Positions 8,882-17,705 of a stretch of 64,000 nucleotides of DNA are shown piece after piece. The translations under genes were made by a program, and so were the position numbers. The notes under the pieces were generated by a model that made no database searches, was not told the origin of the DNA, and saw nothing but the letters and a program-made list of their open reading frames with translations. Each line of letters begins with the position of its first letter. Position 1 is the stretch's first letter. Origin of the DNA: CBDCVY01 sp965223245. Its GTDB lineage: Bacteria > Nitrospinota > Nitrospinia > Nitrospinales > Nitrospinaceae. The stretch lies in the NCBI GenBank assembly GCA_965223245.1, contig CBDCVY010000013.1, positions 2,046,001 to 2,110,000 on the forward strand, read 5' to 3'.

Positions 8882-9907
8882 ATGGAGAAGATATCAACCT
8901 TTTCTGCGGTTGAATACGCAAATACTTCCCTACCGCAAAGACCTTTACTAGCACCTTGGGTAAATTGCATTCAGTTAGGAGATGAGCGGTTACAGTTTCG
9001 AAGTTCTCAATTTAATTTTACCCTTTCTCACTCTTTACTTATTGGTGCGTTTTGTGAAATTCGCGATTTACTAGATGGGAACCATGAAGTTGAGGAAATA
9101 GCTTCCTCGGGTGGGGAAGTTTATTTCCCAACAACAATCGTTTTCCTGCTCAAAATGTTACGTGCCCATGGGGTTCTCCATGAGTACCATCCAATCTTTT
9201 CCTCCTCAAGTAATTTAGAAAAACGACAAGCAGTCTCTTTATCCCATGTCTTACAGGACCCTGGCCATGCTATAGAGATTTTTTCCAAGTCTCGGATAGG
9301 ATTGATTGGGGACTCATCTCTAGTTGATGATATCCATTCATCATTAAAAAATATCGGGATTCAAAAGATTTATCCTTCCACCATTGAATCTCTATATAAA
9401 GTAGTAAAAGAAGAAAATTTGGAGTTTTTAATTGTATGCAAGGAATCCGCTAGCTACTCATTTTTTGAAGAAGTAAATGCGCTTTGCATTAATTTAAAAA
9501 TTCGGTGGCTGCATATAAGCATGGAAGGGACTTCCGCTTTAATAGGTCCAACTATCGTTCCTCTTCAAACTGCATGTTATAAATGTTTTTCTACTCGTAT
9601 CGAATCCCATGTCCCCAATTTGGAAAGTCATTTAGCCTTTAAAAACAATCACAATGGAAATTCCTTAGATTCCGGTTATTTCACAGCTTTAGGGAAATTG
9701 GTTAGTAGTCAAATCGCTATGGAAATAGCTCGGATTTTTATAGGCTATTCTCCGCCAGAAACGTTTGGTCGTTATTACAAATTTGATATCCGTGAAATGA
9801 TACCCGTCGGTCATTATGTGTTACGTTTTCCAGGGTGCTCTGCATGCTATAAACAAAAATCTCCTGTGGAAATTTGGGATCCTAATTCTATATCCGAGGA
9901 AAAGTAA
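8882..9907 (+). CDS. TOMM leader-binding ocin-ThiF-like protein
   Basis: A 341-residue protein. I use the ATG at 8882 because AAGGGA lies seven bases before it; a TTG six bases upstream is the alternative. The N-terminal part resembles a RiPP-recognition winged helix (RSSQFNFTLSHSLLIG, then a helical stretch to about 110). The rest is a divergent E1/ThiF-like fold without an obvious ATP-binding glycine motif. Two CxxC pairs (TACYKCF and PGCSACYK) probably bind a structural zinc. In this family the protein binds the precursor leader and presents it to the YcaO enzyme. It is followed by the YcaO gene after two bases. Confidence 0.85.
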   Translation: MEKISTFSAVEYANTSLPQRPLLAPWVNCIQLGDERLQFRSSQFNFTLSHSLLIGAFCEIRDLLDGNHEVEEIASSGGEVYFPTTIVFLLKMLRAHGVLHEYHPIFSSSSNLEKRQAVSLSHVLQDPGHAIEIFSKSRIGLIGDSSLVDDIHSSLKNIGIQKIYPSTIESLYKVVKEENLEFLIVCKESASYSFFEEVNALCINLKIRWLHISMEGTSALIGPTIVPLQTACYKCFSTRIESHVPNLESHLAFKNNHNGNSLDSGYFTALGKLVSSQIAMEIARIFIGYSPPETFGRYYKFDIREMIPVGHYVLRFPGCSACYKQKSPVEIWDPNSISEEK

Positions 9908-9909
9908 TT

Positions 9910-11268
9910 TTGAAAAATGCAACTCTTCAGCTTGGATCTTCAAAAAACCCTCCTCTTTCAGAATGTCTTGAAAGAGCTACTCGGCTGGTGAGTGATGAAG
10001 TTGGAATCCTTTCAAAAGTAGAAATTTTGAATTTACCTCCCGGAGAACCTCCCGTATTTCATGCAAGGACAATTCCAGCGGACATTTCAAATATCACAGG
10101 ATATAAGACCATGAATTTTGGATCAGCGATCTCTACGAATCAGGATGTTGCCATTATGAAGGCCGTGGGAGAAAGTATCGAAAGGTATTGTTCGTCACAC
10201 ATCGATGAAAACAAATTGGTACGAGCCACACAAGAAGAATTAAATGGGGAAGGCATTGATCTTCAGCAATTGGCTCTTTTTAGTGAAAATCAATATTCAC
10301 AACCTAATTTTAAGTTTCCTCGAATTACTTCAAACACCCCTTTATATTGGGTGAAAGGCTTTTCTCTTTCTCAAGGGGATCCCGTATGGATTCCTGCCTC
10401 ACTAGTTTTTATGCCTTATCTATACCGCAAAGATGAACCTATTTTCCATGATCAAATATCTACTGGACTGGCCTGTGGAACAGATATAGCTTCGGCAACA
10501 TACCGAGGTATATTCGAGATAATTGAAAGAGATGCATTCATGATCGTTTGGCACAACAAATTAATTTGTCCTACTCTGGATCCCAGCAACATTACTGACC
10601 CCTATGTTCAATCTTTATTGAATGCACTAGATCAAACTCCGGTTCATTATTTTATTAAAGTTTTGACTTTAGACATTGAGGTCACAACATTATTAGTAAT
10701 GGCCTCCAGCAAAACGGGCAGCCCACCGCATAATGTTATAGGAATGGCTGTTGATTTAGATCCATTAAAAGCATTATCCAGAGCCCTAGAGGAAGTCATT
10801 TTAGTTTATTTGGGAATGACCCGGTACCAAAGGGAAAACCCCAAGTACAAACGCGACCCGGAATACAAACAAGTAACGACTCCTGCAAAACACGGGATTA
10901 TTCACGCCATGGAATCCGAACTCCAGGAGACCGTGCAATTTCTAAAAGAAAATAAAAAAACTCTCACCATTAATGATTTGCCAAATTATGAAAATGGTAA
11001 ACAAATGGACGCTAATCAACTTTTAGCACACCATTTACAAAAAAACGACTTAGAAGGCTATGTAGTCGACTTAACCACGGTGGATATTGATGACGTTGGC
11101 TTTAAAGTAGTTCGTACAATAATTCCAAAGATGCAACCCTTGGACCTGGATCACGCATATCCTTATTTAGGCGGTAACCGATTGTATGAAGTTCCCTTTA
11201 AGTTGGGGCTTGTTTCAAAACCTTTACAAGAAAATGAAGTAAACCCTGATCCGCATCCCTTTCCATAA
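9910..11268 (+). CDS. YcaO-family cyclodehydratase (TOMM D protein)
   Basis: A 452-residue YcaO enzyme that would use ATP to cyclise Cys/Ser/Thr of the precursor to azolines. Visible motifs include SISTNQDVAIMKAVGESIERY, the EIIERDAF block and LEEVILVYLGMTR, which contribute to the YcaO nucleotide and metal site. The C-terminus ends NPDPHPFP, the PxPxP signature that marks TOMM-type YcaO proteins. The only well-placed start is a TTG at 9910 with GAGG upstream. It sits two bases after the ocin-ThiF gene and before the SagB gene, so the cyclodehydratase is split into two proteins. Confidence 0.92.
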   Translation: MKNATLQLGSSKNPPLSECLERATRLVSDEVGILSKVEILNLPPGEPPVFHARTIPADISNITGYKTMNFGSAISTNQDVAIMKAVGESIERYCSSHIDENKLVRATQEELNGEGIDLQQLALFSENQYSQPNFKFPRITSNTPLYWVKGFSLSQGDPVWIPASLVFMPYLYRKDEPIFHDQISTGLACGTDIASATYRGIFEIIERDAFMIVWHNKLICPTLDPSNITDPYVQSLLNALDQTPVHYFIKVLTLDIEVTTLLVMASSKTGSPPHNVIGMAVDLDPLKALSRALEEVILVYLGMTRYQRENPKYKRDPEYKQVTTPAKHGIIHAMESELQETVQFLKENKKTLTINDLPNYENGKQMDANQLLAHHLQKNDLEGYVVDLTTVDIDDVGFKVVRTIIPKMQPLDLDHAYPYLGGNRLYEVPFKLGLVSKPLQENEVNPDPHPFP

Positions 11269-11285
11269 ATTCGCTAGGAGGCACC

Positions 11286-12113
11286 ATGGGAAATATTATT
11301 AAAGATAACCTTTATTTGAATCCCCAAAAACCAAAATCACCATATCCAATCAGCGAAATTTATCATGAGAACACTAAATTATATCCTTCAACTATTAATG
11401 CGGTGTATCCAGCCATAGAGTTTTCAAATATGGAACTTCGGGCCATGCTTAAGGGTTTTAAGCAATATTCTTATGCAAAAAAAATCAAACTGTTCACACC
11501 CGAAGATAAAGAGGAAAATGAAAAAACTTTTAAAGAAGTAATTGAATCAAGGAGGTCGGTTAAAAACTTTAGTAAAGAACCATTGAGTATGAGAGAACTT
11601 TCACAAGTTTTGTGGCAAAGCTATGGAACAACTGGAAAGGAACACGAACCAGGAGTGGGTGATCGGCTACAAAGAGTTGTTCCCTCTGCCGGCGGTCTTT
11701 ATCCTGCCGAAGTCTATCTTGGCATAAGAAATGTTATTGGATTGGATCAAGGAATTTATCATTACAATGTCCCGAATCATGAATTAGAGATGCTTACCCC
11801 AGGGGATCCTACCAGTCAACTTCAAAAAATTTGTTGTGACCAACCCTACACCCAAGAAGCCGGAGTTGTTGTTTTAATTAGCGCCGTATTAGAAAGAACC
11901 AAAAGAAAATATGGAGAGCGTGGCTACCGATATGTTTTACTGGACCTTGGTCACCTTGGGCAGAATATATATTTATCCTGCACGGCTCAACAATTGGCTG
12001 TAATGACCACCTGCGGATTTTTTGATGACTTAGGAAATGATTTACTCAAACTTGATGGGATAAATGAGTCTCTGATGTATGTAGCCTTTATAGGAAAAAA
12101 GAAGGAACCGTAA
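11286..12113 (+). CDS. SagB-type azoline dehydrogenase
   Basis: A 275-residue nitroreductase-fold flavoenzyme. SRRSVKNFSKEPLSMRELSQVLW is the FMN-binding start typical of SagB/ThcOx-type proteins, and RVVPSAGGLYPAEVYL and YRYVLLDLGHLGQNIYL are the later family blocks. In TOMM pathways this enzyme oxidises azolines to thiazoles and oxazoles using FMN. AGGAGG lies just before the ATG. It is the last gene of the TOMM operon; no protease, exporter, methyltransferase or immunity gene follows. The next gene is on the other strand. Confidence 0.92.
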   Translation: MGNIIKDNLYLNPQKPKSPYPISEIYHENTKLYPSTINAVYPAIEFSNMELRAMLKGFKQYSYAKKIKLFTPEDKEENEKTFKEVIESRRSVKNFSKEPLSMRELSQVLWQSYGTTGKEHEPGVGDRLQRVVPSAGGLYPAEVYLGIRNVIGLDQGIYHYNVPNHELEMLTPGDPTSQLQKICCDQPYTQEAGVVVLISAVLERTKRKYGERGYRYVLLDLGHLGQNIYLSCTAQQLAVMTTCGFFDDLGNDLLKLDGINESLMYVAFIGKKKEP

Positions 12114-12184
12114 ATCGCATTAAATACTTCAATTCCAGGAAAATTTAAAACCTTGCCTGGAAAGCTCAACCTCGAATTATAATA

Positions 12185-13348
12185 TTATTTATTTTTTGCA
12201 GTTTGATATCTTTCTTGCTTCAAAGTCTCTAAAGAATAAAAAGTGCCCCGCCAAAATATTCCACCTTGTTTCCAGGTTTTAAAGCTGGACATTAAAATTG
12301 CATACATTTCTAAAATTACGGCAATAGGAAATAGAAAGTGATGAAACCACCGTATTTCAAAATGGGTCCCTAAATAACCATACAAACCATGCATGCAAAG
12401 TAAAGATACTATAAATCCATAAGCCTCAATTCCGGGAAGTAAAAAAAGACCTGTATAGGGTAATAAATATAAGACTATAAACATAAATAGTCCAAAAACC
12501 ATTTTCCCCCAGGAATATTCAAAAGAAGCAAACATATTTTTTTCAACACCTTTTAAAGTCGGCTTCACGCCATCGTACCACCTGAGAGACAAAGAGTTTG
12601 TGGCAAAAAGTAACTCTTGCTTATACCCTTCCTCCTTAACCCTTTTACCTAAAATGAAATCATCTAAAACATCCATTTTAAAGGAACGATGCCCTCCAAT
12701 AGACCTATATGTGGAAGCCTTTATTAGATTAAAGGCTCCAATTCCATAATAACTATATTTCCCATCTGCAATAGGCTCCTGAGTTTTGACGTAAAGAAGG
12801 AGACCAAACAGAAAAAATGTTTTAAAAACCCGATCTAATCCTCCATGACTTAACCCTGCCGGGATTAAACACAAATGATCTGTTTGTGAATTCAACAAAT
12901 AATTTATAGATCTATTCAAACTACCTGGCTTAAAATTAACATCGCCATCAGTGAAAAGTAAAAAATCTCCCTTAGCAGCGTCCGCTCCTGTTTGCATTGC
13001 ATGGTTTTTGCCCATCCAACTTTCCGGCAAATTAGAAATATGTACTGGCTTAACGCGATTATCCTCTGTTCCCCATTGATCTATTATTAGACCTGTATCG
13101 TCAGTAGAGCGATCATTCACTGCTATAATTTCGATATTCGGGTATTCGGCATTCAGGAGAGACTTAATTGTATTTCCAATGTCATTGGCTTCATTCTTTG
13201 CAGGGACTATTATCGACAACAAAGGAAATCCCATTTCAGGAGATTGGGAATCGGTCAATTTTTCTAAATGACCATGGCGAATCATGGGACTCAAACGTAA
13301 AACAGCATTGAGCCATAACAAAAATAATAACCAGCCGAACCAAGTCAT
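12185..13348 (-). CDS. Membrane-anchored family 2 glycosyltransferase
   Basis: A 387-residue GT2 enzyme with an N-terminal membrane helix, a catalytic domain at about 40-240 (SIIVPAKNEANDI, VNDRSTDDT, LPESWMGKNHAMQTGA, FTDGDVNF with a DxD-type motif, GGHRSFKMDVLDDFILGKRV) and several C-terminal helices. The LPxxWxGK block is shared with carotenoid and hopanoid-type glycosyltransferases such as CrtQ and HpnB. The acceptor is unknown. It follows suhB on the same strand after 36 bases and probably belongs to the rsmD-mnmA-suhB operon. It is convergent with the TOMM operon. Confidence 0.8.
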   Translation of the reverse strand: MTWFGWLLFLLWLNAVLRLSPMIRHGHLEKLTDSQSPEMGFPLLSIIVPAKNEANDIGNTIKSLLNAEYPNIEIIAVNDRSTDDTGLIIDQWGTEDNRVKPVHISNLPESWMGKNHAMQTGADAAKGDFLLFTDGDVNFKPGSLNRSINYLLNSQTDHLCLIPAGLSHGGLDRVFKTFFLFGLLLYVKTQEPIADGKYSYYGIGAFNLIKASTYRSIGGHRSFKMDVLDDFILGKRVKEEGYKQELLFATNSLSLRWYDGVKPTLKGVEKNMFASFEYSWGKMVFGLFMFIVLYLLPYTGLFLLPGIEAYGFIVSLLCMHGLYGYLGTHFEIRWFHHFLFPIAVILEMYAILMSSFKTWKQGGIFWRGTFYSLETLKQERYQTAKNK

Positions 13349-13384
13349 TTTTCTAAGGAGATTTATTTGGATTCAAGGTCTGGT

Positions 13385-14170
13385 TCAAGATCGGCTTTCC
13401 CCTTTACTCAGAACATCAATCATGGACTGGTGGACATGTCCATTAGTAGCAAGAATTTCCCGGTCACCCAATTTAAAAGGGGATCCATCAAACCGGGTTA
13501 CTTTTCCCCCTGCCTCTTGGACAATCAGCCATCCGGCTGCATAATCCCAGGGATGAAGTTTCAGTTCCCAAAACCCTTCAAATCGGCCCATAGCAGTGTA
13601 AACCAAATCAATAGCAGCCGACCCGGGGCGACGAACCGCTTGGCATTCTTTTACAAAATTCGCAAAGTGATCTAAATTATTATGGCAAGAATTTACTACG
13701 TCGTAAGCAAAACCCGTTACTAACAAACTCTGCTTAAGAATAGAGATATTGGATACGTGGATCGGTTTGGAATTCAGCTTTGCTCCTTGACCGACTTCAG
13801 CAACAAAAAGCTCATCCAAACAGGGATTATAAACAACCCCCACTACGATCTTCCCCGCACATTGATATCCTATGGACACACAATAACATGGGAACCCATG
13901 GGCAAAGTTAACCGTTCCATCCAGTGGATCAATGACCCAAAGGTGATCTGCATTACCCTGAGTCTCACCAGATTCCTCAGCCAGGATTGCATGATCCGGA
14001 AACCGTTCTTTAATGCGGCTTATTATTTCTTTTTCGCAAAGTAGATCGACCTCAGTCACTAAGTTTATTTCGCCTTTATAACTGATTTTACCAACACGAT
14101 CCTGTCGTTCCTTTTGAATTCTTCCTGCGGCCAATGCCGCCTCTACAGCAACTTGCACTGGGCGGGTCAT
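13385..14170 (-). CDS. suhB: Inositol monophosphatase family protein
   Basis: A 261-residue phosphatase of the SuhB/IMPase family, Mg-dependent and cytoplasmic. The metal-site motifs are visible: AEESGE, the DPLDGTVNFAHG signature, and HPWDYAAGWLI near the C-terminus. I choose the Met at 14170 because it overlaps the mnmA stop as ATGA, which suggests translational coupling; the longer frame would start inside mnmA. The substrate could be inositol-1-phosphate or another sugar phosphate, and SuhB also has a regulatory role in rRNA synthesis in some bacteria. Confidence 0.88.
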   Translation of the reverse strand: MTRPVQVAVEAALAAGRIQKERQDRVGKISYKGEINLVTEVDLLCEKEIISRIKERFPDHAILAEESGETQGNADHLWVIDPLDGTVNFAHGFPCYCVSIGYQCAGKIVVGVVYNPCLDELFVAEVGQGAKLNSKPIHVSNISILKQSLLVTGFAYDVVNSCHNNLDHFANFVKECQAVRRPGSAAIDLVYTAMGRFEGFWELKLHPWDYAAGWLIVQEAGGKVTRFDGSPFKLGDREILATNGHVHQSMIDVLSKGESRS

Positions 14171-15258
14171 TCGATCCAACCCCCACCAACAATACAATCC
14201 TCACGATAAAAAACTGCAGCTTGCCCGGGAGAGATAGCAGGTTGTGGATACTCTAAATTCACACGTGCCCTACTGTTTGGTAGTGGGGTTACCCAAGCTT
14301 CCACAGCTTTATGACGATACCGGATTTGCACCAATGCTTCAAAAGGTTCACAATGATCTAAATACCAACTTACTTCTCGAACAGTAAACTCATCTTTAAA
14401 CAGTTTAGTTTTTGGGCCTACTGTTACTTCATTATTAACCGGATTAATGGATGTGACGTAATAAGGTTCAGAAAGACCACCAAGATTTAATCCCTTCCTT
14501 TGCCCTACCGTATAAGCTGGGTATCCTTTGTGTTGACCCAGGACATCACCCTCCGAATTCACAATTTTCCCGGGTTGGAATTTTTCTTCCTCTACTTGGC
14601 TTGCAATGAATTTGGCATAGTCATTATCCGGAATAAAACAAATTTCATGGGATTCCGATTTTCCAGCAACATTCAACGAATACTTTTCAGCAAGCTGCCG
14701 AACCTCTTTTTTCTCCAGGTTACCTAGAGGAAAAAACGTTCGCTCCAATTGTTCTTGGGAAAGATTGAACAAAAAATAACTTTGGTCCCTTGTTTCATCT
14801 AAACCCCGCTTTACGGTTAAATTACCCGAGTCTTCGTCTCGAACCACAGAAGCATAATGACCCGTAGCAATATAATCGTACCCATAAATTTCAGCTTTTT
14901 GCATTAATTCATCAAATTTCAACTTTTTGTTACAAGCTGTGCAGGGTATGGGGGTCCGGCCTTCCATGTACTCAGAAACAAAATAATCCACAACGTCTTT
15001 ACGAAATTCTTTTTCCAAATTTAAAATGTAGAACGGAATCCCAACTCGTTCTGCTACTCTTCGAGCGTCAGATAAATCATCTAATGAACAACAAGTACCG
15101 AAACGATTATCTGTGTCCCAACTGTAATCCCATAATTGCAAAGAAATCCCTATCAGCGAATATCCTTGGTCTTTTAACAATGCAGCCACTACGGAGCTAT
15201 CCACACCCCCACTCATGGCTACTACAATTTTTTTAGTTTTCTTGGGAATAATTACCAT
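14167..15258 (-). CDS. mnmA: tRNA-specific 2-thiouridylase
   Basis: A 363-residue enzyme that thiolates the wobble uridine of tRNA Lys, Glu and Gln. The ATP pyrophosphatase loop SGGVDSS is at 16-22. The first catalytic Cys is in CTACNKKLKF (Cys109) and the second in SHEICFIPD (Cys207). TRDQSYFL and the C-terminal beta domain (AVFYREDCIVGGGWIE) are also typical. The length is normal. It lies between rsmD and suhB on the same strand and overlaps suhB by four bases. Confidence 0.96.
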   Translation of the reverse strand: MVIIPKKTKKIVVAMSGGVDSSVVAALLKDQGYSLIGISLQLWDYSWDTDNRFGTCCSLDDLSDARRVAERVGIPFYILNLEKEFRKDVVDYFVSEYMEGRTPIPCTACNKKLKFDELMQKAEIYGYDYIATGHYASVVRDEDSGNLTVKRGLDETRDQSYFLFNLSQEQLERTFFPLGNLEKKEVRQLAEKYSLNVAGKSESHEICFIPDNDYAKFIASQVEEEKFQPGKIVNSEGDVLGQHKGYPAYTVGQRKGLNLGGLSEPYYVTSINPVNNEVTVGPKTKLFKDEFTVREVSWYLDHCEPFEALVQIRYRHKAVEAWVTPLPNSRARVNLEYPQPAISPGQAAVFYREDCIVGGGWIE

Positions 15259-15275
15259 ATCAATTTCTAGAAATT

Positions 15276-15851
15276 TTAACTAATTGAAAAAAACGATAAA
15301 TTTGAATCGCCTAATTTTCGAGATTTTATTAAGAACAGTCTACCATAACTTTCTAACAGTATAGTTTTGTGATGATGCTCAACAATAACAATAGAGGTTG
15401 TCTTCAACAAAGTACTCTTAGCTAGCTCGACCATGGTATCTTCATACCATCCTCCTGCAAAAGGAGGATCTACATAAACCAAATCAAACTGGTATTCGCG
15501 CTCTTGTAATATTTTTATCGCCTGAGATGCTGAATTCTTTATCAACAACCACTGTTTTTTTTTGTTCGGATCAGATATATCAAACAGCTTGCATTTATCC
15601 AAATTTTGATAAATTATTTTTTGAGCTTTAGCACTGGATTCCACAAAAACTACTTTTTCCGCATCTCTACTAATCGCCTCAATTCCAATAGCCCCTGTTC
15701 CCGCAAATAAATCTAAAAATACGGCACCTTCCATATCTGGAGCCAATTGATTAAAAAGTGACTCCCGCACCCTATCCAAAGTAGGACGAATGGATACTCC
15801 GGACAAACCAACTAACTTTATCCCTTTCAATTTTCCACCAATTATTCGCAA
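15276..15851 (-). CDS. rsmD: 16S rRNA (guanine966-N2)-methyltransferase
   Basis: A 191-residue SAM-dependent methyltransferase acting on 16S rRNA. The N-terminus RIIGGKLKGIKL with RPTLDRVRESLFN is the RsmD signature, LFAGTGAIGIEAISR is the SAM-binding loop, and VYVDPPFAGG carries the catalytic DPPF motif. It is the first gene of a minus-strand run with mnmA, 17 bases before it. Confidence 0.94.
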   Translation of the reverse strand: MRIIGGKLKGIKLVGLSGVSIRPTLDRVRESLFNQLAPDMEGAVFLDLFAGTGAIGIEAISRDAEKVVFVESSAKAQKIIYQNLDKCKLFDISDPNKKKQWLLIKNSASQAIKILQEREYQFDLVYVDPPFAGGWYEDTMVELAKSTLLKTTSIVIVEHHHKTILLESYGRLFLIKSRKLGDSNLSFFSIS

Positions 15852-16019
15852 CTAAATCCTCTATTTTATTGGTTTTCATTAATTAAAAATTTCTTAAATT
15901 TTCAAGATTATCTGACTTTTCTCCAGACTTTACAAGGCTGGGCCTTTATGTTTAAATGCTTCTTTTATTTAATTTTGAACCATACTTTTAATACACAATT
16001 CATAAGGAAGTATATTCGA

Positions 16020-16502
16020 ATGGCAAATGTAGTAAATCGGAATCCCTTTCTTCTAGCTTTGTTTGCCCCGCTTTATCAGTTGGTAGGAACCGTGGCAGTG
16101 ACAAATGACTATTTGCTGGCAGCAATTTTTTTAATGTTTACTTTAGGATTACTTGGAGCCTATGTAACTGAGTTTCCAATTTTTTCTGGATTGTATGCTA
16201 ACGAAGTATTACATAAAGTAGCTGTTTCTTCCTTATTTGGCTTTTTATTTGGACTGATTTTATTCGCATTTTCTATGATGTTTAAGACTACAAATCAGGA
16301 GGCCGATTCTGCTCCCTTTTCTCCAGCTGGACAATTCTTTTTAACTTGGGTCGCTCTTTCCATTCCTGCTTACATCATCATGGTATTTTTAATTCGAGGG
16401 GTTAATAAGCGAGATTTAGAAGAAGAGGATAGAATCCGAAAGGAAAAGAAGAAAAAACGTAAGAACAGCGGCCCCCCTATAATGGACCGGGATGGATTTT
16501 AA
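16020..16502 (+). CDS. Predicted inner-membrane protein, function unknown
   Basis: A 160-residue protein with about four hydrophobic helices and a highly basic tail (RIRKEKKKKRKNSG). I start at the ATG at 16020 (MANVVNRNPF) because AAGGAAG precedes it; the longer frame adds 24 residues without a ribosome site. I do not recognise the family. It is divergent from rsmD and convergent with a small membrane protein on the other strand. Confidence 0.65.
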   Translation: MANVVNRNPFLLALFAPLYQLVGTVAVTNDYLLAAIFLMFTLGLLGAYVTEFPIFSGLYANEVLHKVAVSSLFGFLFGLILFAFSMMFKTTNQEADSAPFSPAGQFFLTWVALSIPAYIIMVFLIRGVNKRDLEEEDRIRKEKKKKRKNSGPPIMDRDGF

Positions 16503-16507
16503 AAATT

Positions 16508-16738
16508 TTATTTAGTCTTCATCTGCGGCCACCAATCCATAAGAATTCCTACCTGGTAAACCGCTAGACCAATAATTACCAATATTGCTAACCGAATCAA
16601 ATATTTCCTTAAAAATGCCACAGGAAAGAGAATGGCCCTATATTTTTTTCCGAGCGCAAAATACCCAATAATCAACAGAACCACCACAACTCCTGTTGCT
16701 ATTGGGTACTCTGTTATCTTTGACAATATTTCATTCAT
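16508..16738 (-). CDS. Small membrane protein, function unknown
   Basis: A 76-residue protein with two strong hydrophobic segments (about 14-30 and 48-68) separated by a basic loop (KKYRAI, RKYLIR). No family is recognisable. It ends five bases from the end of the convergent membrane protein gene. Its hydrophobic pattern and clean start make it likely real. Confidence 0.5.
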   Translation of the reverse strand: MNEILSKITEYPIATGVVVVLLIIGYFALGKKYRAILFPVAFLRKYLIRLAILVIIGLAVYQVGILMDWWPQMKTK

Positions 16739-16792
16739 AAAATTAAAATATATTTAAATATCTAAGGGAATTATAAGATTCAGCCATTCCAA

Positions 16793-16834
16793 AAAAGGAT
16801 TGGCATTGATCTAAAAGTATTCGCCAATCCTTTT
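16793..16834 (-). terminator. Intrinsic terminator
   Basis: A perfect 12 bp stem (AAAAGGATTGGC at 16793-16804 and its complement at 16823-16834) is followed, on the minus strand, by a T-run. It lies just after the lipoprotein gene ending at 16845. Confidence 0.85.
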
Positions 16835-16844
16835 AGTAATAATA

Positions 16845-17306
16845 TCAGCCGGTAGACTCTTTTTTAGGATTAGCGCAATAAATTATATCCGCCTTTATAC
16901 TGGGTAAATCAGCCCAACCTGAATCGGGAGTAGCATTTTCCGGGTAGGGTGTTCCCCAAGGCAAATCCGACATGGAGTAAATGGTAACATTTGATTTCCC
17001 GCCATCTCCTTCTTTAAATTCAACCGCAGCAATATGAGAATCATATCCTTTCCGATTCCAAACTATTAAATCCAGGTCTTCATATTCTCTAAAAGTTGTT
17101 TTTTCTTTAGACCACACACCTTTTTCAACTCCTAACCGATCTTCTTGCTTCAAAAAGCATTTTGCTAGGGACTGATAATTTTTATCTAAATTTAAGGTTT
17201 CAACAAAAGAGTGTTTCTTAAAATAATTAAAATCATTCGTCATGGGTTGCTTGGCGCATCCCTGAAAAACAAAAACCATCAAAACAAATAAAATAATTTT
17301 TTTCAT
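16845..17306 (-). CDS. Predicted lipoprotein, function unknown
   Basis: A 153-residue protein starting MKKIILFVLMVFVFQGC, a lipoprotein signal with lipobox FQGC; I prefer this Met (17306) over one ten codons upstream. The mature part is a small soluble domain (EYEDLDLIVWNRKGYDSHIAAVEFKEG) with no recognised family. It ends at a strong terminator, so it is probably a single-gene unit. Confidence 0.7.
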   Translation of the reverse strand: MKKIILFVLMVFVFQGCAKQPMTNDFNYFKKHSFVETLNLDKNYQSLAKCFLKQEDRLGVEKGVWSKEKTTFREYEDLDLIVWNRKGYDSHIAAVEFKEGDGGKSNVTIYSMSDLPWGTPYPENATPDSGWADLPSIKADIIYCANPKKESTG

Positions 17307-17705
17307 TACAATAAACTCCCTTAAATGCCATTTCAAATCTATAGAATAATTATTAAAAGTAATTGAATTTGAACTAGATTCTCAATTTCCTTTCTCAGCG
17401 ATGATTTTATTATATGTAAACCATAAAAAAAACATGAAAATTATATTTTGAATAATTTTAAACCACAAATTTCAAAAAAATGTTTCAAAAATCTTACAAT
17501 TAAGATTCAAAATTAAACTAACTCATCTATTTCCGCTTAATTCAAACTATTTGGCCGTTAAAAAAACTCCTATTAGAACTGAAAAACTCAATCAAATTTA
17601 AAACTTTTTCTAAAACAAACACTACTCCTATTAATAACCCAAGACAAGTTTTTTATAAAAATTACTTTTAACACCCAATGTCTTATAACAATAGAATCAA
17701 TTAAT
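17307..17705. other. AT-rich intergenic region
   Basis: About 400 bp of very AT-rich sequence. I see no ORF, hairpin or repeat that I can support. Confidence 0.5.

Noticed and set aside
12133..12162. Hairpin between the TOMM operon and GT2 gene as a terminator.
   Set aside because: Seven-base stem with a 16-base loop and no T-run on either strand.
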